Positions 9,858 to 22,446 are shown, numbered from the stretch's first letter. The stretch is DNA of 64,000 nt from Phialocephala subalpina (GCA_900073065.1 FJOG01000016.1:1389559-1453558); one strand, 5' to 3'. The notes: a model not told the origin generated them from the letters alone. Translations and numbers: made by a program.

Positions 9858-12800
9858 CCCGACGTGTGCTCATAGAGTCATGAGGATGGGGTTTGTGAAA
9901 AAATTGAGTCCCGAGGAAGCGGTCGGGGGGAGATTGTACATCTTTATGCACGAATCTTCTGAGTTATTTTCGGCTAGGGTCGCGTTTGTTTTTCGTTGGG
10001 TGGAGCCACAGTGTCGTGGCACACGCCGACAAGCGACCATCAGCAGCATGGGGTGATCAAACTCATCAATGCATGACCCGTGACGTGTATCTTTGGTGAA
10101 TCGGAAGCTGCAAAATGTTGATGATCTGCAACGTTGACCAGACAGAAGTTGAACGGGATAGAGATAGGATGAGAGCTTGTCTGAGGTTAGGTTTCAGGTG
10201 AGGCTGGCATGCAGATGTGTGAGTTGGCATATCCACGTGATCCCGTCAATGTACACCGCCCGGCAGTAATGACATATATCTTCGAGCTCCCTGCCAATAC
10301 TGCAAGTCTTATTCAAGTCGAAGTGAAAATCTCTGCGTTGGCTCTTTAGTTACCCTGCACTAATATGAGATGTGGATTTGAGGAAAGTTTGATCATTCTC
10401 GTACTGTATCCATTCAGTTTTTCATCCTCCTGAAGGAAAGTTGGCTTGGTATGTTGACCACGCAGCCAAACTATTTGCTTTTGAATTACTCCGAGCTGGT
10501 ACACTTCGATCGTCAAGACAACTGCTGAACACGTTTTCTCTGAACTCTTGAATTTATAAATCTATTCTTTCTTGAAAGGGGAATGAGAGCACGTGGTGGA
10601 AGATAGATCTAGACGAATCTGTCCTAGCGCGACGCTAACATCTCCAGTCTCTTCACTTCATCGAAGCTTCTGTCAACCTTCATTCACATCTAGACTCTGT
10701 TCTTCTCATCGATTATCGCGATAGGTGCTCACACCAAATGCTTAAGAATTGTCATCTTTGTTGAACGCCTTCTGCTTTCACAACCTCTTATCGATAGAGG
10801 CGATCATCATTTTGCGGTGGCCTTGGTGGATGACTGCACCAGCTGCTCGCATGAACCTCTATTTCCGAGAATCAACCTCCTGTATCCTTTCAGCGACTAC
10901 AAAGATCAATGCTATTGAATTTCCCTTCGTGCTTTGGACCACCTCTATGATGATGGAGGAAGGTGCACCTGAATCAATGCGCTCTCGTGCTTCCAGCCCT
11001 ATTTCTATTTTTCAGCAAGTCGACCCTGAATATTCAGGCTGTCATCGCCTGAAGTGCAGTGCTTCAAGCATCCTGATCCAAGAAGTACTGTGTTACCGTC
11101 CCCGAAGTCATTGTCGAACGAACAAAGATCCCACTCGCGATACTGTCGAGCAGGCTGCAACTAAACTCGTGTCCAATGCTCTACATCGCTACGACTTCCG
11201 AACTATTATCTTCATTATACAACAGCGGATCGCCTCAAAGCGATAAAATTGCCAACATCTCTCTCCGAAACCATCAACCTCAACCACACACTCGAGTCGA
11301 CGCCATGCTGCAGACCTCAGGCCGAAGTGAATGCTCCGGACGAGCACGGTGACTTGATTTTACTTCAGCTCGCCCCCGATCGAGACGAACGATAATCACG
11401 GGAGACACGCCTCTTTCACATAGAACGTCGGAGCCAAAGGCAATAAGTTTTCTTGCTACTCCTGCTACTACTTGCCGTTGCTAGCCTCGAGGACTCGTGT
11501 GACCACGAGTGACTATAGCCACGAGACGAGTGTTGATGAGAATGGTGGGCGACTAATGCCGTGCAGATGCGCTTCTTCGCTAGACCATTGGTGGTCATGC
11601 TACACGGTCAAAGAAGAAAGCCAACGAACCCTTGGCCTTACACCAACCTGTGACGGCAATCGCCATGCTAAGCACCCGTATTCCAGAACCCGCGATGTAA
11701 TGCGGCCCGTCAATTGCATCCCTTCGACCACCCTCTAAGGCCTCCACTTTTTTTCTCGCCTCTCATCAATCATCGAAAACTTTGGGGACAAGGGGTCTAC
11801 TTGAGTTCTTTCGTTTGTCTAGGAGTACCTGCCTTATATGGCAAGAGAATCTACTCCACGTCTAACAGCCGAAACGAGTCCATCGCCAAGACAAGGCTTG
11901 CTCAGCTTATATTGTCTATGGCCTCATCGATGAAGGCAGATGTTAGATGCCACACCACTTTGCCTTTACAAGACCAGCTGAAAGCCTCTTAAATTCTGCC
12001 TGCTGCCTACGCATAGAGAGATTTTGCGTTGCACCAAGAGGGGGTAAGCATTGTGCTACCATAATCGCATGAGCTTTACGCCTCTCACGCGCCAGCCAAT
12101 CGCACGACACTGGGCATCGGATAAGGCTGCGATTATCTGCCCCCTTCAAAGCGCCGTCTCTTGGCTGACATTCAGCTCCAGCCTCGTTCATATCCTCGAG
12201 CAAATGAACGCCATTTCATGCAGTTTCTCCCCTAGTCACGGCAAACCGATTATTGATGTCTGTCATCCAAGTCCCGTATTACCACACTCTATTTTACCAT
12301 TCGCTTGTTGATCCATAGGGCTTCATACCAAACGCCCTGCGGCTGTGGTCTGAGGAGAAGTGCTCCAGGATCTAGCTCTTTCTCTTCCTAGTGGCTTGAA
12401 GAACTCAACCTGTCACGCCGCGTCTCGATTCTCAAATGTTAACGCATTGTCTCGAATGTGCAGAAGCGCTTGGAAATTCATCCTTCGAGAGGCTTGAATC
12501 AATCACTCTATAGAAGCCTTTAGGTTCCATAGGAATGGAAAAAGTCGTCCCGTGAGACAGATGCAAGAGCAATTCCCATCCCGCACCTCCTTTATGTTGT
12601 CACCATCGTCTTGCGTCTTCAGGCGGGCGCAAGTATATTGTGCCTGCTGACATAGGGGCTTTACGCCGTTGAGTCAGCCCTCCGGTTTTGGGATGCCGAT
12701 TGTTACCTCCTGCGTTCTCTTACTTGTCACTTACCTCAAGTCCATAAGTATGGAATCCGCCTGAGAACGAGTTCCATGTCCTCCCTTCGAAGTCCCAACA

Positions 12801-12871
12801 AGCTTTCAAACTTTCCTCACTTACGCAAGCTCGTGAACTCATACCGCAAAAACTGATTTTCGTCATCGAAA
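9858..12871. other. Three-kilobase gene-poor gap
   Basis: It separates the divergently transcribed coiled-coil gene (minus) and the DyP peroxidase (plus), so it must carry both promoters. Open frames here, for example 10749-11246 on plus, have no ATG-led homology and poor protein composition. I see no tRNA, repeat or mobile-element signature. Confidence 0.4.
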
Positions 12872-14721
12872 ATGTCTTCCCCTCTCGCCACCACTCCTGC
12901 TGCCGCACCCGCTCAACCCACTACGACCCCTCCCGCTACTACCCTTCCACCTGTTGATCTCCACAACATCCAAGGTGACATCTTGTAAGCCTGCCTCCTC
13001 AGTTCACCCGTCATGCTGTGACTGACCATGATAGTCCCGGCCTCCCGAAGAAGTTCGAAGCATACTGGTTCATCCAAATCCGAGATGGCCAAGTCAATCA
13101 ATTTCGAACCAAGCTCTTCAAGCTCCTGCCTCTCATCACATCTGCCGCCCAGGCTCAAAGAGACCAAGATCAGATCGATCATTACAAAGGATCCCCTGCT
13201 TTCAATGGGCAGCTGCTTAAGCTGAGTGGCGTGAACATCGGTTTCTCGCACAAAGGTCTTGTCAAAGTATGACATTTTCATGAGTCGCTTTGATCTCTCA
13301 GCCTTGCTTTGACATCGGTAGTCAGTTCATGCTAACATTTACTTCTACAGTTGGGCATCGCTGATCCTATCACCAACACCACTACTGACCCCTTCCAAAC
13401 CGGAATGTTCAACGACATCGGTAATCTTAACGACCAAGCAGACAAATGGCTCCCGGACTTCAAGAAAGACATCCATGCCTTGATCTTCATCACTGGAGAA
13501 AGTCTAGCGACCATCCATGAAAGATACGCTGAACTCAAATGGATCCTTGGGTCTACCATCCAAGAAGTGAAACTCACTGTGGGAAACGTTCGTCCAGGAA
13601 AGGAAAATGGCCACGAACAGTAAGTCGCTCCCTTCTCTTGAGCAAACTGCGACGTGCTGATTCAACACAGTTTCGGCTATCTTGATGGCGTCTCCCAACC
13701 CAACATTCAAGGCATCGATAAAAGTCCGGATCCAAATCCAGTTGAAGCCCCAATCCCACAGGGTCTAATTCTTTGCAAGCGAGACGGCGATGTTATTGGA
13801 ACATCCACCGACCCCTTTCCTCGCCCGGATTGGGCGCTCGATGGAAGTTTCATGGCCTTCCGATACCTGACTCAAAATGTACCCGAGTTTCAAGCTTTCA
13901 TCGATGCCAAGAACCCACCTGGTGCTCCACAGGACTTCCTCGGCGCTCGGCTTGTCGGTCGCTGGAAGAGTGGTACGTCCCCTTCTCCCATTCTTAACGA
14001 ACCCCATACTAACAATCTTCCCCAGGTGCGCCCATCGACCTCACCCCCCTCCACGACGACCCCGCTCTAGCCGCCGACCCCATAAAAATCAACCACTTCA
14101 CCTTCGACGCCCAATCCCAAGAACGCTGCCCCTTCGCAGCCCACATCCGAAAAACCAATCCTCGCGGAGATTTCACCCCCGACATAGCTGAGAAGCGCCG
14201 CATCCTCCGTCGCGGTATCCCTTTCGGACCTGAGGTTTCTCCGATCGAGAAGCAGAATCAGATGACAGTGCTTGATCGCGGGTTGTTGTTTAAGTGTTAT
14301 CAGAGTCAGATTGGGGTTGGGTTTCAGTTTTTGCAGCAATGTAAGTTCGACTTGCTACACCTCACCTATCTGATTGATGAGGAGGGAATTTGTGAGATCC
14401 TACTGACAGTTGATAGCCTGGGCGAACAACACAAAGTTCCCTTTTGGACGTACCAAAATCCCAACCCCAGGCTTTGATGCCATTATCGGTCAAGATCCCA
14501 ATGGAGGTGATCGTACTATGGATATCAGTGCCACTAACGACCCGAATTCTAGTCTTGACTTGCCGGTTGAGTGGGTGATCAGCAAGGGAGGAGAGTATTT
14601 CTTCTCCCCTAGCATTTCGGCGTTGAGGGAGGTGTTTGCCTTGAACCCGTTTGTTAATGGGAATGGAGTGCACCATGAGAATGGCAATGGACTTAATGGT
14701 GTTCATCACCCTGAGCTGTAA
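12872..14721 (+). CDS. DyP-type heme peroxidase
   Basis: Dye-decolorising peroxidase: a heme enzyme that uses hydrogen peroxide to oxidise dyes, phenols and lignin-like compounds. Six exons join in frame (12872-12984, 13035-13266, 13351-13619, 13671-13972, 14026-14340, 14417-14721) into 511 residues. The hallmark GxxDG motif is present as HFGYLDGVSQP with Asp about 210. The proximal heme His is about 345 in AAHIRKTNPR, and the distal Arg lies in RRGIPFG. Length matches fungal DyPs. The N-terminus is Pro/Thr/Ala-rich (SSPLATTPAAAPAQ) without a convincing signal peptide, so the protein may be intracellular or leave by another route. All introns are GT-AG. The next gene downstream is a dead methyltransferase. 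This is among the clearest calls in the window. Confidence 0.95.
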
Positions 14722-14950
14722 GCTTTGAGCTCTCAGAAGAGGAATAGTAGCGTTTGGCACGTGATCCAGATTTATCTTTCCTGACGCTCCTTACATTGCT
14801 TCGGACGTCTTTGAGAGAGTTTATTTCTAGCAATAAATGCTCGCATTTTCCTTCTATTGTCTGTTGCTCTTGCGTTGGAATGTCTTCCAGCTTGTCTTCA
14901 TCATGAAATATTCGCGCCCCGCTTCGGTCATGAGATCTCTAGTGGGAGGA

Positions 14951-15538
14951 CTTGCCCGGTTCGCATACACCGAATGCCATTTCCAAGTCGCCGACGCAGA
15001 AGAAGAATGGAATGTCTCGGATGAATTCGATCTCATCCACGGCCGAGCCCTCATGTCTTGCTTCAATGACCCTCGCGTGATCCTCCGGCATACCTTCAAA
15101 GCTGTCAAACCTGGCTGTTATCTCGAAATTCAAGATAATTTCTTCCCTCTCCAGTTCGCTGGTCCCACTCCTACTAAATCCGCATTATACAAATGGAGCG
15201 AGATAGTTGCTTCCGGAGGGGCAAAATCAGAGCGACCGTGGACTAATTTGCAGCATTATAAGCGGTGGATGGAAGAGATAGGCTTCCAAGACGTTGTTAA
15301 GATGGGCTTTTATACACCTACTGGACCTTGGGCCAAAGGGGAGTATTATAAGTTGATTGAGAGGTATTTTAATGCTAATTTGCGGTTTGGATTTCCGGCT
15401 GCTAGTTGGAAGGTTATGGGCGCTTTGGGCTAGTCGCTTGAGGATTCTAAGCTGTTTCTGGATAAGGCGATGAAGGAATTAGAGGATAATTCTGTTTGTG
15501 CATATATCCCGGTGTACGTGTTCTCGTGGTCTGACTAG
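14951..15538 (+). pseudogene. SAM-dependent methyltransferase, 5'-truncated
   Basis: C-terminal two thirds of a LaeA/TAM-like class I methyltransferase. Homology begins near CHFQVADAEEEW and runs through FDLIHGRALMSCFNDPR, GCYLEIQDNFFPLQF and PWTNLQHYKRWMEEIGF. The N-terminal SAM-binding motif I (normally an LDxGxGTG glycine loop) is missing, so no cofactor site remains. The frame is also cut by TAG at 15431-15433, where the family has Trp (GALG-W-S). After it the frame continues with SLEDSKLFLDKAM to a stop at 15536-15538. The gene is dead by both truncation and nonsense. It lies about 230 bases after the peroxidase on the same strand; the truncation could date from the rearrangement that brought them together. 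Confidence 0.85.
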
Positions 15539-15777
15539 TCGCGCGATCACTAATTCAAAATGATAGTAAGATTACATTTGAAAGGAAGCTACTAGGTGTA
15601 TCTTAGATAGAGCATTAGAATGTCCCGCTTCATATGCTACCATCTGTCGCTTCAACATGGCAGGTGCTGTGTCACCCTCTATAAGTACATTTCTTCTGAT
15701 ACCCTGTTCAACAAGTACAGAGTCTTTAAACCAAGCAAATAGTAACTTCTTCATCCTTGCTACACGACTCGCTGACT

Positions 15778-17793
15778 TTACTCTTGAAGGTCGGTTAGCG
15801 ACAATTTCGTAAGCGCGGAAAGATTAGGGGGCGTACCTCGTGTGGGCGTACCTCGTGTGGGCGTACCTCGTGGAGGCGTATCCCGTGGAGGCGTACCTCG
15901 TGGAGGCGTACTAAATCTGGGAAGATCACCACGATCTTGAGCGATGAATGCCGAGGGGTGGGGCAAAGATATCTAAACGACGTTCAGGTTAGAAAAGTAC
16001 GAGTGATTGGTGCGAGGATGGAGGGGAATACCTGGAGCATCAAGGTAGCTTGACTGATTCCCACCGACTCAGCTATGAAAGCCAGCTTTCCCCTCGTAAA
16101 GATACGCTGCGATTTCGTAGCGAAGTCGGAGGCGCCTGCGACGTATAGAGGCCACATCAAGAAGGTTGCGGAAGCTCCCTTCAGAGCCAGATTCTCACAG
16201 GAAGATCGAATCATATCTTCGACAGGCATATTCTCGTCTTGGTCGTAGAGGAAAAAGAAAGGAATGCTGGAAACGATGTCTTGAATAAGTTCACGACAGA
16301 TCCGAGAAGCGTCTCTGTACTCGGTTGAAATCCTGTAGTCGGCAGGGTTGCTTAGCCAGGCAACGCAACGAAGGATGACGGACCAGATCAAAATCTGGGA
16401 AGATCGTGCGACGTTGTATATGTAGGCGACGCCCAACTCCTCGTATCGATCTACCCTACCTGGGTGAGTCATCGATGTTGCAAGCTTTCCATCTATGTTT
16501 TCGTTGTCCACCCAAGCCATAGCGGAATCTGAGGAAGAGGGTAGCGTGTTGTACCATTCTCGATACTCCTTCTCAAGTGTTTTGGCCTTCTTCAGTAGTT
16601 CTACAACTCTCACGGTACTGTTGGCGGTACGCGGTACCTGAATGGTGACGTTGTTGTTCTCTGCTCTCAGGTCAACCAGCCGGAGATTCAACATGGCATA
16701 TTTTCTCTCGAGGTCATTTGCCGGGATGTGATACAGCCAGTCAACCGATGGCTCTATCGGCTTTGCCATAGCCATGTAATGAATAGTCTATTAACTTTAA
16801 GTATGGATGGTCCCGAAACGCGGGGTATTGCCCTACCATGAGCTCCCTGACCGAGTTGAACAGGTTCCGACCTGTTGGAGTATCAAAAGATTCCTCCCCT
16901 CGATATTTGACCAAGGCAACAGCGCCCTCGATGTGAGAGCACCATCCATTGAGACTCATCTCGAACAGCGTCACTTGCTATATTGACTGTTAGACTTAGA
17001 ACAAACTGTTCGGCGGAAGGATTATTACCTCAAACGAAACAAGAAGTAGAATGGAAGCTAGGATAGAGTCATCCATTGCTGCCTCGTGATCTAGCAATGC
17101 CGCGTTGATGCCCTTGAGAGATTTGATATATTGGTGATGTGCCTTTGGAAGCAGTGATTTTGTCTTCGACCGAGCTCCATAGCAGGCCAGACTAGCAGCA
17201 GAAAGTGCAAGTTGAAAGGGCGAATTCACCTTCTCAAGTCGACCAAAGTGAATTGCCCAGTCAATGTGGCCCCTTCCGTGCGTCTCCTGTTTAGGAAGTA
17301 ATACATGATTTGCAAAGAAAAAGCACGTCGCTCGTTCTTCGACAGGAGGCGTTAAAGGGAAGGTCAGGTTTGGTTTGCAAAACCTGTTCATATCTTTGAG
17401 AAACCCATTGATCGAGTTGATGACATTCTCTTGATTCGAAATAGGCGAGACTTCCGCAGGAAGAAATACTCTAGAAAAGATATCAGGAGAATCATATCCT
17501 TCGGTGCATCCGTATCGTTGCTTCTTTGCTGATTTTGCTCCACCGGAGAGCCGTAATTGCAAAGGATCTCTGTACCCCGGGCATGCCCTTTTAGACTTCT
17601 GGCACCGCATGCAGCCAGGCCTGCCTTCGTCGCACTGGTTTTGTATTAGCCGACTGTAGTTACGGACGAGCCCAAAGGGTGTCTTGAAAGCTTTTCAAAG
17701 GATACTTGTGTAATCTTGGAATGGCTTGCATACCTTGATACGACGCTTCCGACACATATGGCACCCCGTTGAAGGCTTCCCAGTATTAACCAT
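15778..17793 (-). CDS. Zn2Cys6 fungal transcription factor
   Basis: Nuclear binuclear-zinc-cluster regulator of 585 residues. Five exons join in frame: 17793-17734, 17634-17029, 16977-16837, 16787-16032 and 15972-15778. The first intron splits the cluster. The joined cluster has the CX2CX6CX6CX2CX6C spacing, from CHMCRKRRIKC to CQKSKRAC, at residues 11-38. A fungal-type regulatory middle region follows (FFFANHVLLPKQ, LFEMSLNGWCSHIEGA, SVDWLYHIPA). The last exon carries five 15-bp repeats coding Thr-Pro-Pro-Arg-Gly-type pentapeptides. No lesion was found. The target is unknown. It is the nearest intact regulator to the broken cluster that begins at 20.1 kb, but a link is only a guess. Confidence 0.9.
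15831..15905 (+). repeat. 15-bp coding minisatellite, five units
   Basis: Five tandem units of the form GCGTACCTCGTGKRG lie inside the last exon of the regulator on the other strand. Each unit keeps the reading frame and encodes a Thr-Pro-(Pro/Thr)-Arg-(Gly/Asp) pentapeptide. A partial sixth unit follows. Confidence 0.9.
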
Positions 17794-20127
17794 GGCGAGA
17801 TTGGGTTGAGAAAAAGGTAATGGTTGAAGTTTAAAGCAGTGTAGAGCCCAGATGAACAAAGATATTTATTGACGATGAATAGGCTGGATGTGTTGGGATG
17901 CTTCGGATATATCGTGTTGTCAGGTCTGCGAATTCGTTTCAGAATCGTCAATAATGTGCATAGAATGCATAGAACATCAGTTCACGACGGCAAGTTCCAA
18001 TATATGGGATGAAGAAACAACCATGTGGCGATCATGCTTGTTCAATGTCGTGTAAGCCTGGAGAGCCCTCCGAATTGGAGGATTGGAATGGTTTTTGACC
18101 GGTTGTTGACAGAATGGTTCGTTCGTGGGGGATCTTACAAGTATCGTCTTATCAAGTTTTAAAGTTTTGTTAACTGTTTCGGGGTCAGCGAAGATCATCG
18201 ACGCGTGCTCGGACGCTTCTGTTGTCTGAGAACTAACGACATGACACCGTGCCGTTCGAATTCGGGTGCAGCAACCGACGAGATCAGATGAAGTCGAGAC
18301 AAAAGTTGAGGCATAACCCAAAACGACACCGTTGCTGCTGATTCTTCGCTTATCTTTGTCCAATAGATCGCCGTGCACTGCCGGTGCTGCCTGTGTGATG
18401 AAACGAATACGAATGCTTGGTTCTCGACGCTAACCGCTAACCGCCAACCACCATGTCAAAAACTCGCAGCTCCCGATCCAAGCCTTTGATCATAATCGAA
18501 CAGACCCGGCTTCCGTTGAGCTAGCCGACCCCAATCTTGACCACCAGGAGTTGCGGGGGGGATCCCAGACGGCATTCGTGGATTGCGGTCACTGGGGCAC
18601 TTGATTGTAAGCAAAACCGTCATTGTTGGAGCTTCATTATTTTTGACAACTGTCTAGAGGAGCCACGAGGGTATACCAAGTGTACTGGGGGAGCATTCGA
18701 AGATCTGGCTTTTGATCTAGATCAGCTTCTACAATATTGCTTCACTAATCATCATTTCATGAATCCGTGTGTGGTTCTGAATAGCCACGCAGTGGAGTAA
18801 CTTCTTGACACCTACCCCGAGCTCCTCCATTGGGTCCTGCCAATTTTAAACATCAGTCGATGGAAGTTTTGCAGTGCACGGTGTGGTACTCGATGGGGCA
18901 ATACCCCAGAGTCTCTTGGACTGCTGCTTCAGCGCGACGAAGACAGCTGTGCACAGAGGATCAAAAGTGCCTGCCGAAGGGGCGACACTTACGTCTACCA
19001 CTACCACTGTCACGCGGTTGGGATTCGGCATTTGACAAGCAAGGATACAAGGATGCAGATGAAATGCTTCTGCCAATCGAGGCAATGACATGTGTCATTC
19101 CATTTTCCCGAACAGATAGAGTCAGATTCAATCATTGGTTCAAGGACTCCAATCCAGAGCGCATATCTAACGTTCTCAGGGACACATCTTATCGACCAAG
19201 GCTATAGATCAGATCTCGCCGAAGATAGTGACATAGCGGCTACGTCAACTTAACTATCTTGACTTGAGCAGGTGTACCGCGAAATGGAATCAAGGTGATG
19301 AACCTTAGCAAACCCCTCCTGAACCCATGTTGGGACGAAGCAAGCTGCATCTGTTTTGATCAAACGTCTATGGGTAGGCTCACCGCGGTATGTAAAGTAG
19401 GTAGACTAGGAGGCGAGTCACTTTCTCGTTGCAATAGCCACCAAATTCCTAACTTGTCGCCTTTCCATGGCTTTGTTATTCATGACCTGTTTATCAGGTA
19501 TCGAAAGGCAGACATCTGCTTTGTAGAGATTTCGTGTGGCGGTGCCTTTAGGCCGAAGAGTAAAAACTTGGATTTGTCAAAGTTCTCAGACATCACCAAA
19601 CGCACGTCATGCAGACCTGAAGAGAATAAATGTGTTGAAATAGCTAGAAATTCAAATTGCCTGATTGTCCCGCAAATATTGGGTGTTGGCTGTTAATCAG
19701 ATGAAACATGAAACTGCCAATTAGAGGGTTTGCATCCGGTTTCGACTGAAGTTGCGCCTTTTGCGATGCGAAAAAAAAGCAATAAGCACGGCGAGATTCG
19801 AGAAAAAGACGCGACTCATAATTCGGCCGAAGGTGCATAGACCTCCGGTACCAGCAGGCACCGATTCTAGCCCCATTTATTTTGGTGGTTGGCAGACACT
19901 TAACAGTAACCAATGCCTGTTTGATCTGAAGGTGTTGCCGGTACTGATTGGTGGACATTTGGATGAGGAGATAATTCTGGCCTCGAATGGTCTTCTGCAT
20001 CAAGTGGGCTCAAAACATCCTCGCTGGGCCCGTGATTGGGAAGTTGTGGATCGTGGATGAACTTTGACTAGAATCTACGAGTAGCTTAGGAACTTCAAAA
20101 TCTGTTGGCTGGCCCAGGTTGTCCAGC
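17794..20127. other. Gap without recognisable gene
   Basis: Upstream region of the Zn2Cys6 gene and downstream region of the FAD monooxygenase relic. Several frames of 80-130 codons exist on both strands, but none shows a domain or coherent composition. No repeats or mobile-element parts were recognised. Confidence 0.4.
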
Positions 20128-21539
20128 CTAGAGTCTCCCAGAACATTGTTTCTGCTTTTCGGACACTTCCCCCCAAGTCATACCACCAAAGCTCGGAAGC
20201 CTTTTGTTAGCGTCGACTGTAATCTTCTGCAGGTTGCCACCAAACTCTGGATGCACGAGAAGGTACTCCAGGCCCGCCTCTCGGCTCGTCTGCACTACCC
20301 CTTGTGCTCTCGGTCTCCGAATAGCATCGTACACCTTCAAAGCTGCGTCGAGTTGCGACGAATCTGTCACTAAACCAAGCAGCTTTGACAGAATCAAAGC
20401 ACCTTCTAAACCTTGACCTGCACCTGCAGCTTGACTGGGACTGGATGTGTGAGCCGAATTGCCGAGAAGGCACACCCTGCCGTTGACATATGTTGGAGTG
20501 TCTGGATGATGGAATAGCGGCCATTTTATGGGCTTCACGTACTGTATCACAATCGGCAGCCATGGTTATGGGAGGTGCTGATTGAAGAACCGAGCTTACA
20601 AGTAACAAGTTCTTGAATCTGGTATCAAAACTTGCAAATTCCACTTCCATCTCTTCTCTCGTCACTTCTCTTGCTACCTGTTCTCCTTCCCACGAATTAT
20701 GATCCTGAATAAATGCAACAATATTTGCTTCTCGTCCCTGAGAAATGTGATACATAGCCCAACCAGTTCCTTTTCCCACCCACCATCTTACATTTTCTGC
20801 ATACGATCAATTATCTTTTTCGCCTCATCTATAGGAGCAATCCCTCTATATACGTATTTATTACAGTACTTGGCAGGTACCTCTTCAGGCCATATTTTCC
20901 CAAGCACAACTCCTCTCGTCATACCCTTAATCCCATCACATCCAACCACCATATCATACTCCGCCTTCTCTCCATCTGCAAACACCAATTCGACCTTCCG
21001 CCTCCTTCTGTGCTGCACCACCTGAACAACCCTCTTATTAAACCTCACACTCCCCTCCGGAATCAACCCCTTAACAGCCTCCAACAACGCCCTCCGACGC
21101 GCACTACTCCTCTCAAATCTCACATGTCCGACACTTCCTCCTTTCCATCCCCACGAACTCCCAAACCGCTCCTCTACACTCAAGATCTCAATCTGCTGCT
21201 GCTGTCGTTCTGGACTCGTGTTCCCGACCTTGATCTCATCGTATAATCGAGCAAATTTCGGGTCCATGAGCTCCATTGCTTTCAAGGCGCTGGGACTAAG
21301 TCCTATGCCAGCGCCTACTGCGTCGAATCTTGGGGCTGTTTCGTATATTGTCATGGAACGTTCTGGGCGAGGGCACCGATAGCTAAGGCGAGACCACCGA
21401 TTCCTGAGCCGATTATTGCGAGGCTGAAAGGGTGTTTGGAGCGGTCCATTGTGGGAGGCTGCTCGACGGAGCCCATCGTGGTGCTGCGTTCGGAATTGAG
21501 AGTTGAAGACGAGAAATCGATGGTTTGGGACGAGAGCAT
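20128..21539 (-). pseudogene. FAD-dependent aromatic monooxygenase, frameshifted
   Basis: Relic of a class A flavoprotein monooxygenase (salicylate hydroxylase / 6-hydroxynicotinate monooxygenase type), an NAD(P)H- and oxygen-dependent hydroxylase. The FAD dinucleotide motif is IIGSGIGGLALAI. The DG motif is visible as VVGCDGIKG, and the second FAD motif is CLLGNSAHTSSPSQAAGAGQ. In that second motif the usual GDxAH aspartate is Asn, a G-to-A change. One intron is clear (20542-20599). Two one-base deletions break the frame: near 21353-21356, between QNVP and MTIYE, and near 20799-20805, just before ENVRWW. The start is 21539 or, better by family, 21476 (MGSVEQPP). It diverges from the intact A/B-barrel gene. 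Confidence 0.85.
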
Positions 21540-21887
21540 GGCCCGCTGGTTCTAGAAGACCCGAAAACGAAGTCCCAGAAGGATGAATTTGGATAGCGAA
21601 GTCTCATGGAGCCTATCGCTGAAGAAATCGCTAGCCGAGATTTGCGACTCGGATGAGGCTGTGTCAGCTGCTCGTAGCCGAAGCGAGTAAAGGCGGGCAA
21701 CGACCTCGGATCCATGCGAAGCATGGCGCAGTTGTTCGCATGCTTGATCCGAAGAAAAGTTGATGACTTGAATTGATTATCCTTGGAGAGCTGAACTCCA
21801 GACGTCCAAGATTGATCTGATATCGTGAAGTGATACCAAACACTCCTCCGTGCTTGTCAATCACGATCGATCATCTAGGCTGACAAA
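21540..21887. promoter_or_regulatory. Shared divergent promoter with a CCGAG/CTCGG palindrome
   Basis: The interval between the monooxygenase relic and the A/B-barrel gene holds both promoters. At 21635-21652 it carries the inverted repeat CCGAG-N8-CTCGG, which resembles half-sites bound by Zn2Cys6 dimers. A further CTCGGAT occurs near 21706. That this is the operator of the cluster's own (now broken) regulator is inference. Confidence 0.4.
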
Positions 21888-22225
21888 ATGACATCCGAGA
21901 TCATTCGTGTAACCATGATCAAGATACCAGAACAACATCTCGCCGTCGCTCTGAAAGGCTTCGAGACTTTCATTAAGAATCAGAAGAAGGTATACAGACC
22001 TCCCCCGTTCTCAACTTCCTCGCTAACAGCTAGCAGGATGGAATGCCATACATCCTCTCAATGGCCACCGGTCCAGCACAAGGCCACGTTAAGGACCAAG
22101 GTTACACTTTCGTCACGAAATCGGAATTCAAGAACAAGGAGGACATGGAATACTACGAAAAGGAATTCGAAGGACATTTGGAATACAAGAAGCTCTTGAA
22201 GGAAAATGCGCCAGTGGAGGGCTAA
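21888..22225 (+). CDS. Stress-responsive A/B-barrel (Dabb) protein
   Basis: Small dimeric alpha/beta-barrel protein (Dabb domain). Members include stress-induced proteins and polyketide or olivetolic-acid-type cyclases. Two exons (21888-21989 and 22037-22225) join in frame to 96 residues, the usual size of a single domain. The intron is GTATAC...GCTAACAGCTAGCAG. Family features are the N-terminal strand IIRVTMIKIPEQ, a helix with GFETFIKNQKK, and the C-terminal TFVTKSEFKNKEDMEYYEKE followed by HLEYKKLL. No lesion. It sits between a broken hydroxylase and an intact racemase-like enzyme, consistent with a pathway role such as binding or isomerising a reactive intermediate, but that is inferred from position only. 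Confidence 0.88.
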
Positions 22226-22446
22226 TGACTTGCTACTCCACACCTGGAGTGAGCTGGGAGATGAGCTAGAGCTGCAGAAAGTTTGCATGACAAAAAGGGT
22301 TAAGGGCCAATACACCATTGTGAAACTTGTGGGACGAAGGCACTTGCCTGATGTCCGCTGAAGGAAGCGACTTTGAAAGTGGAGTGGGGGCCAGACAACT
22401 GGCGGCTTTTGAGCATTGGACAGTATGTCTTTCACCTAATGTTCAC

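Noticed and set aside
10749..11246. 165-codon plus-strand open frame in the 3-kb gap
   Set aside because: Starts with a non-ATG codon, mixed low-quality composition, no motif, no supporting splice structure.
15831..15905. CRISPR-like array
   Set aside because: Units are directly adjacent without spacers and lie in a coding frame; it is a minisatellite in a eukaryote.
17977..18378. 133-codon minus-strand ORF upstream of the first Zn2Cys6 gene
   Set aside because: No homology or domain; composition resembles random sequence and it overlaps the presumed promoter side.
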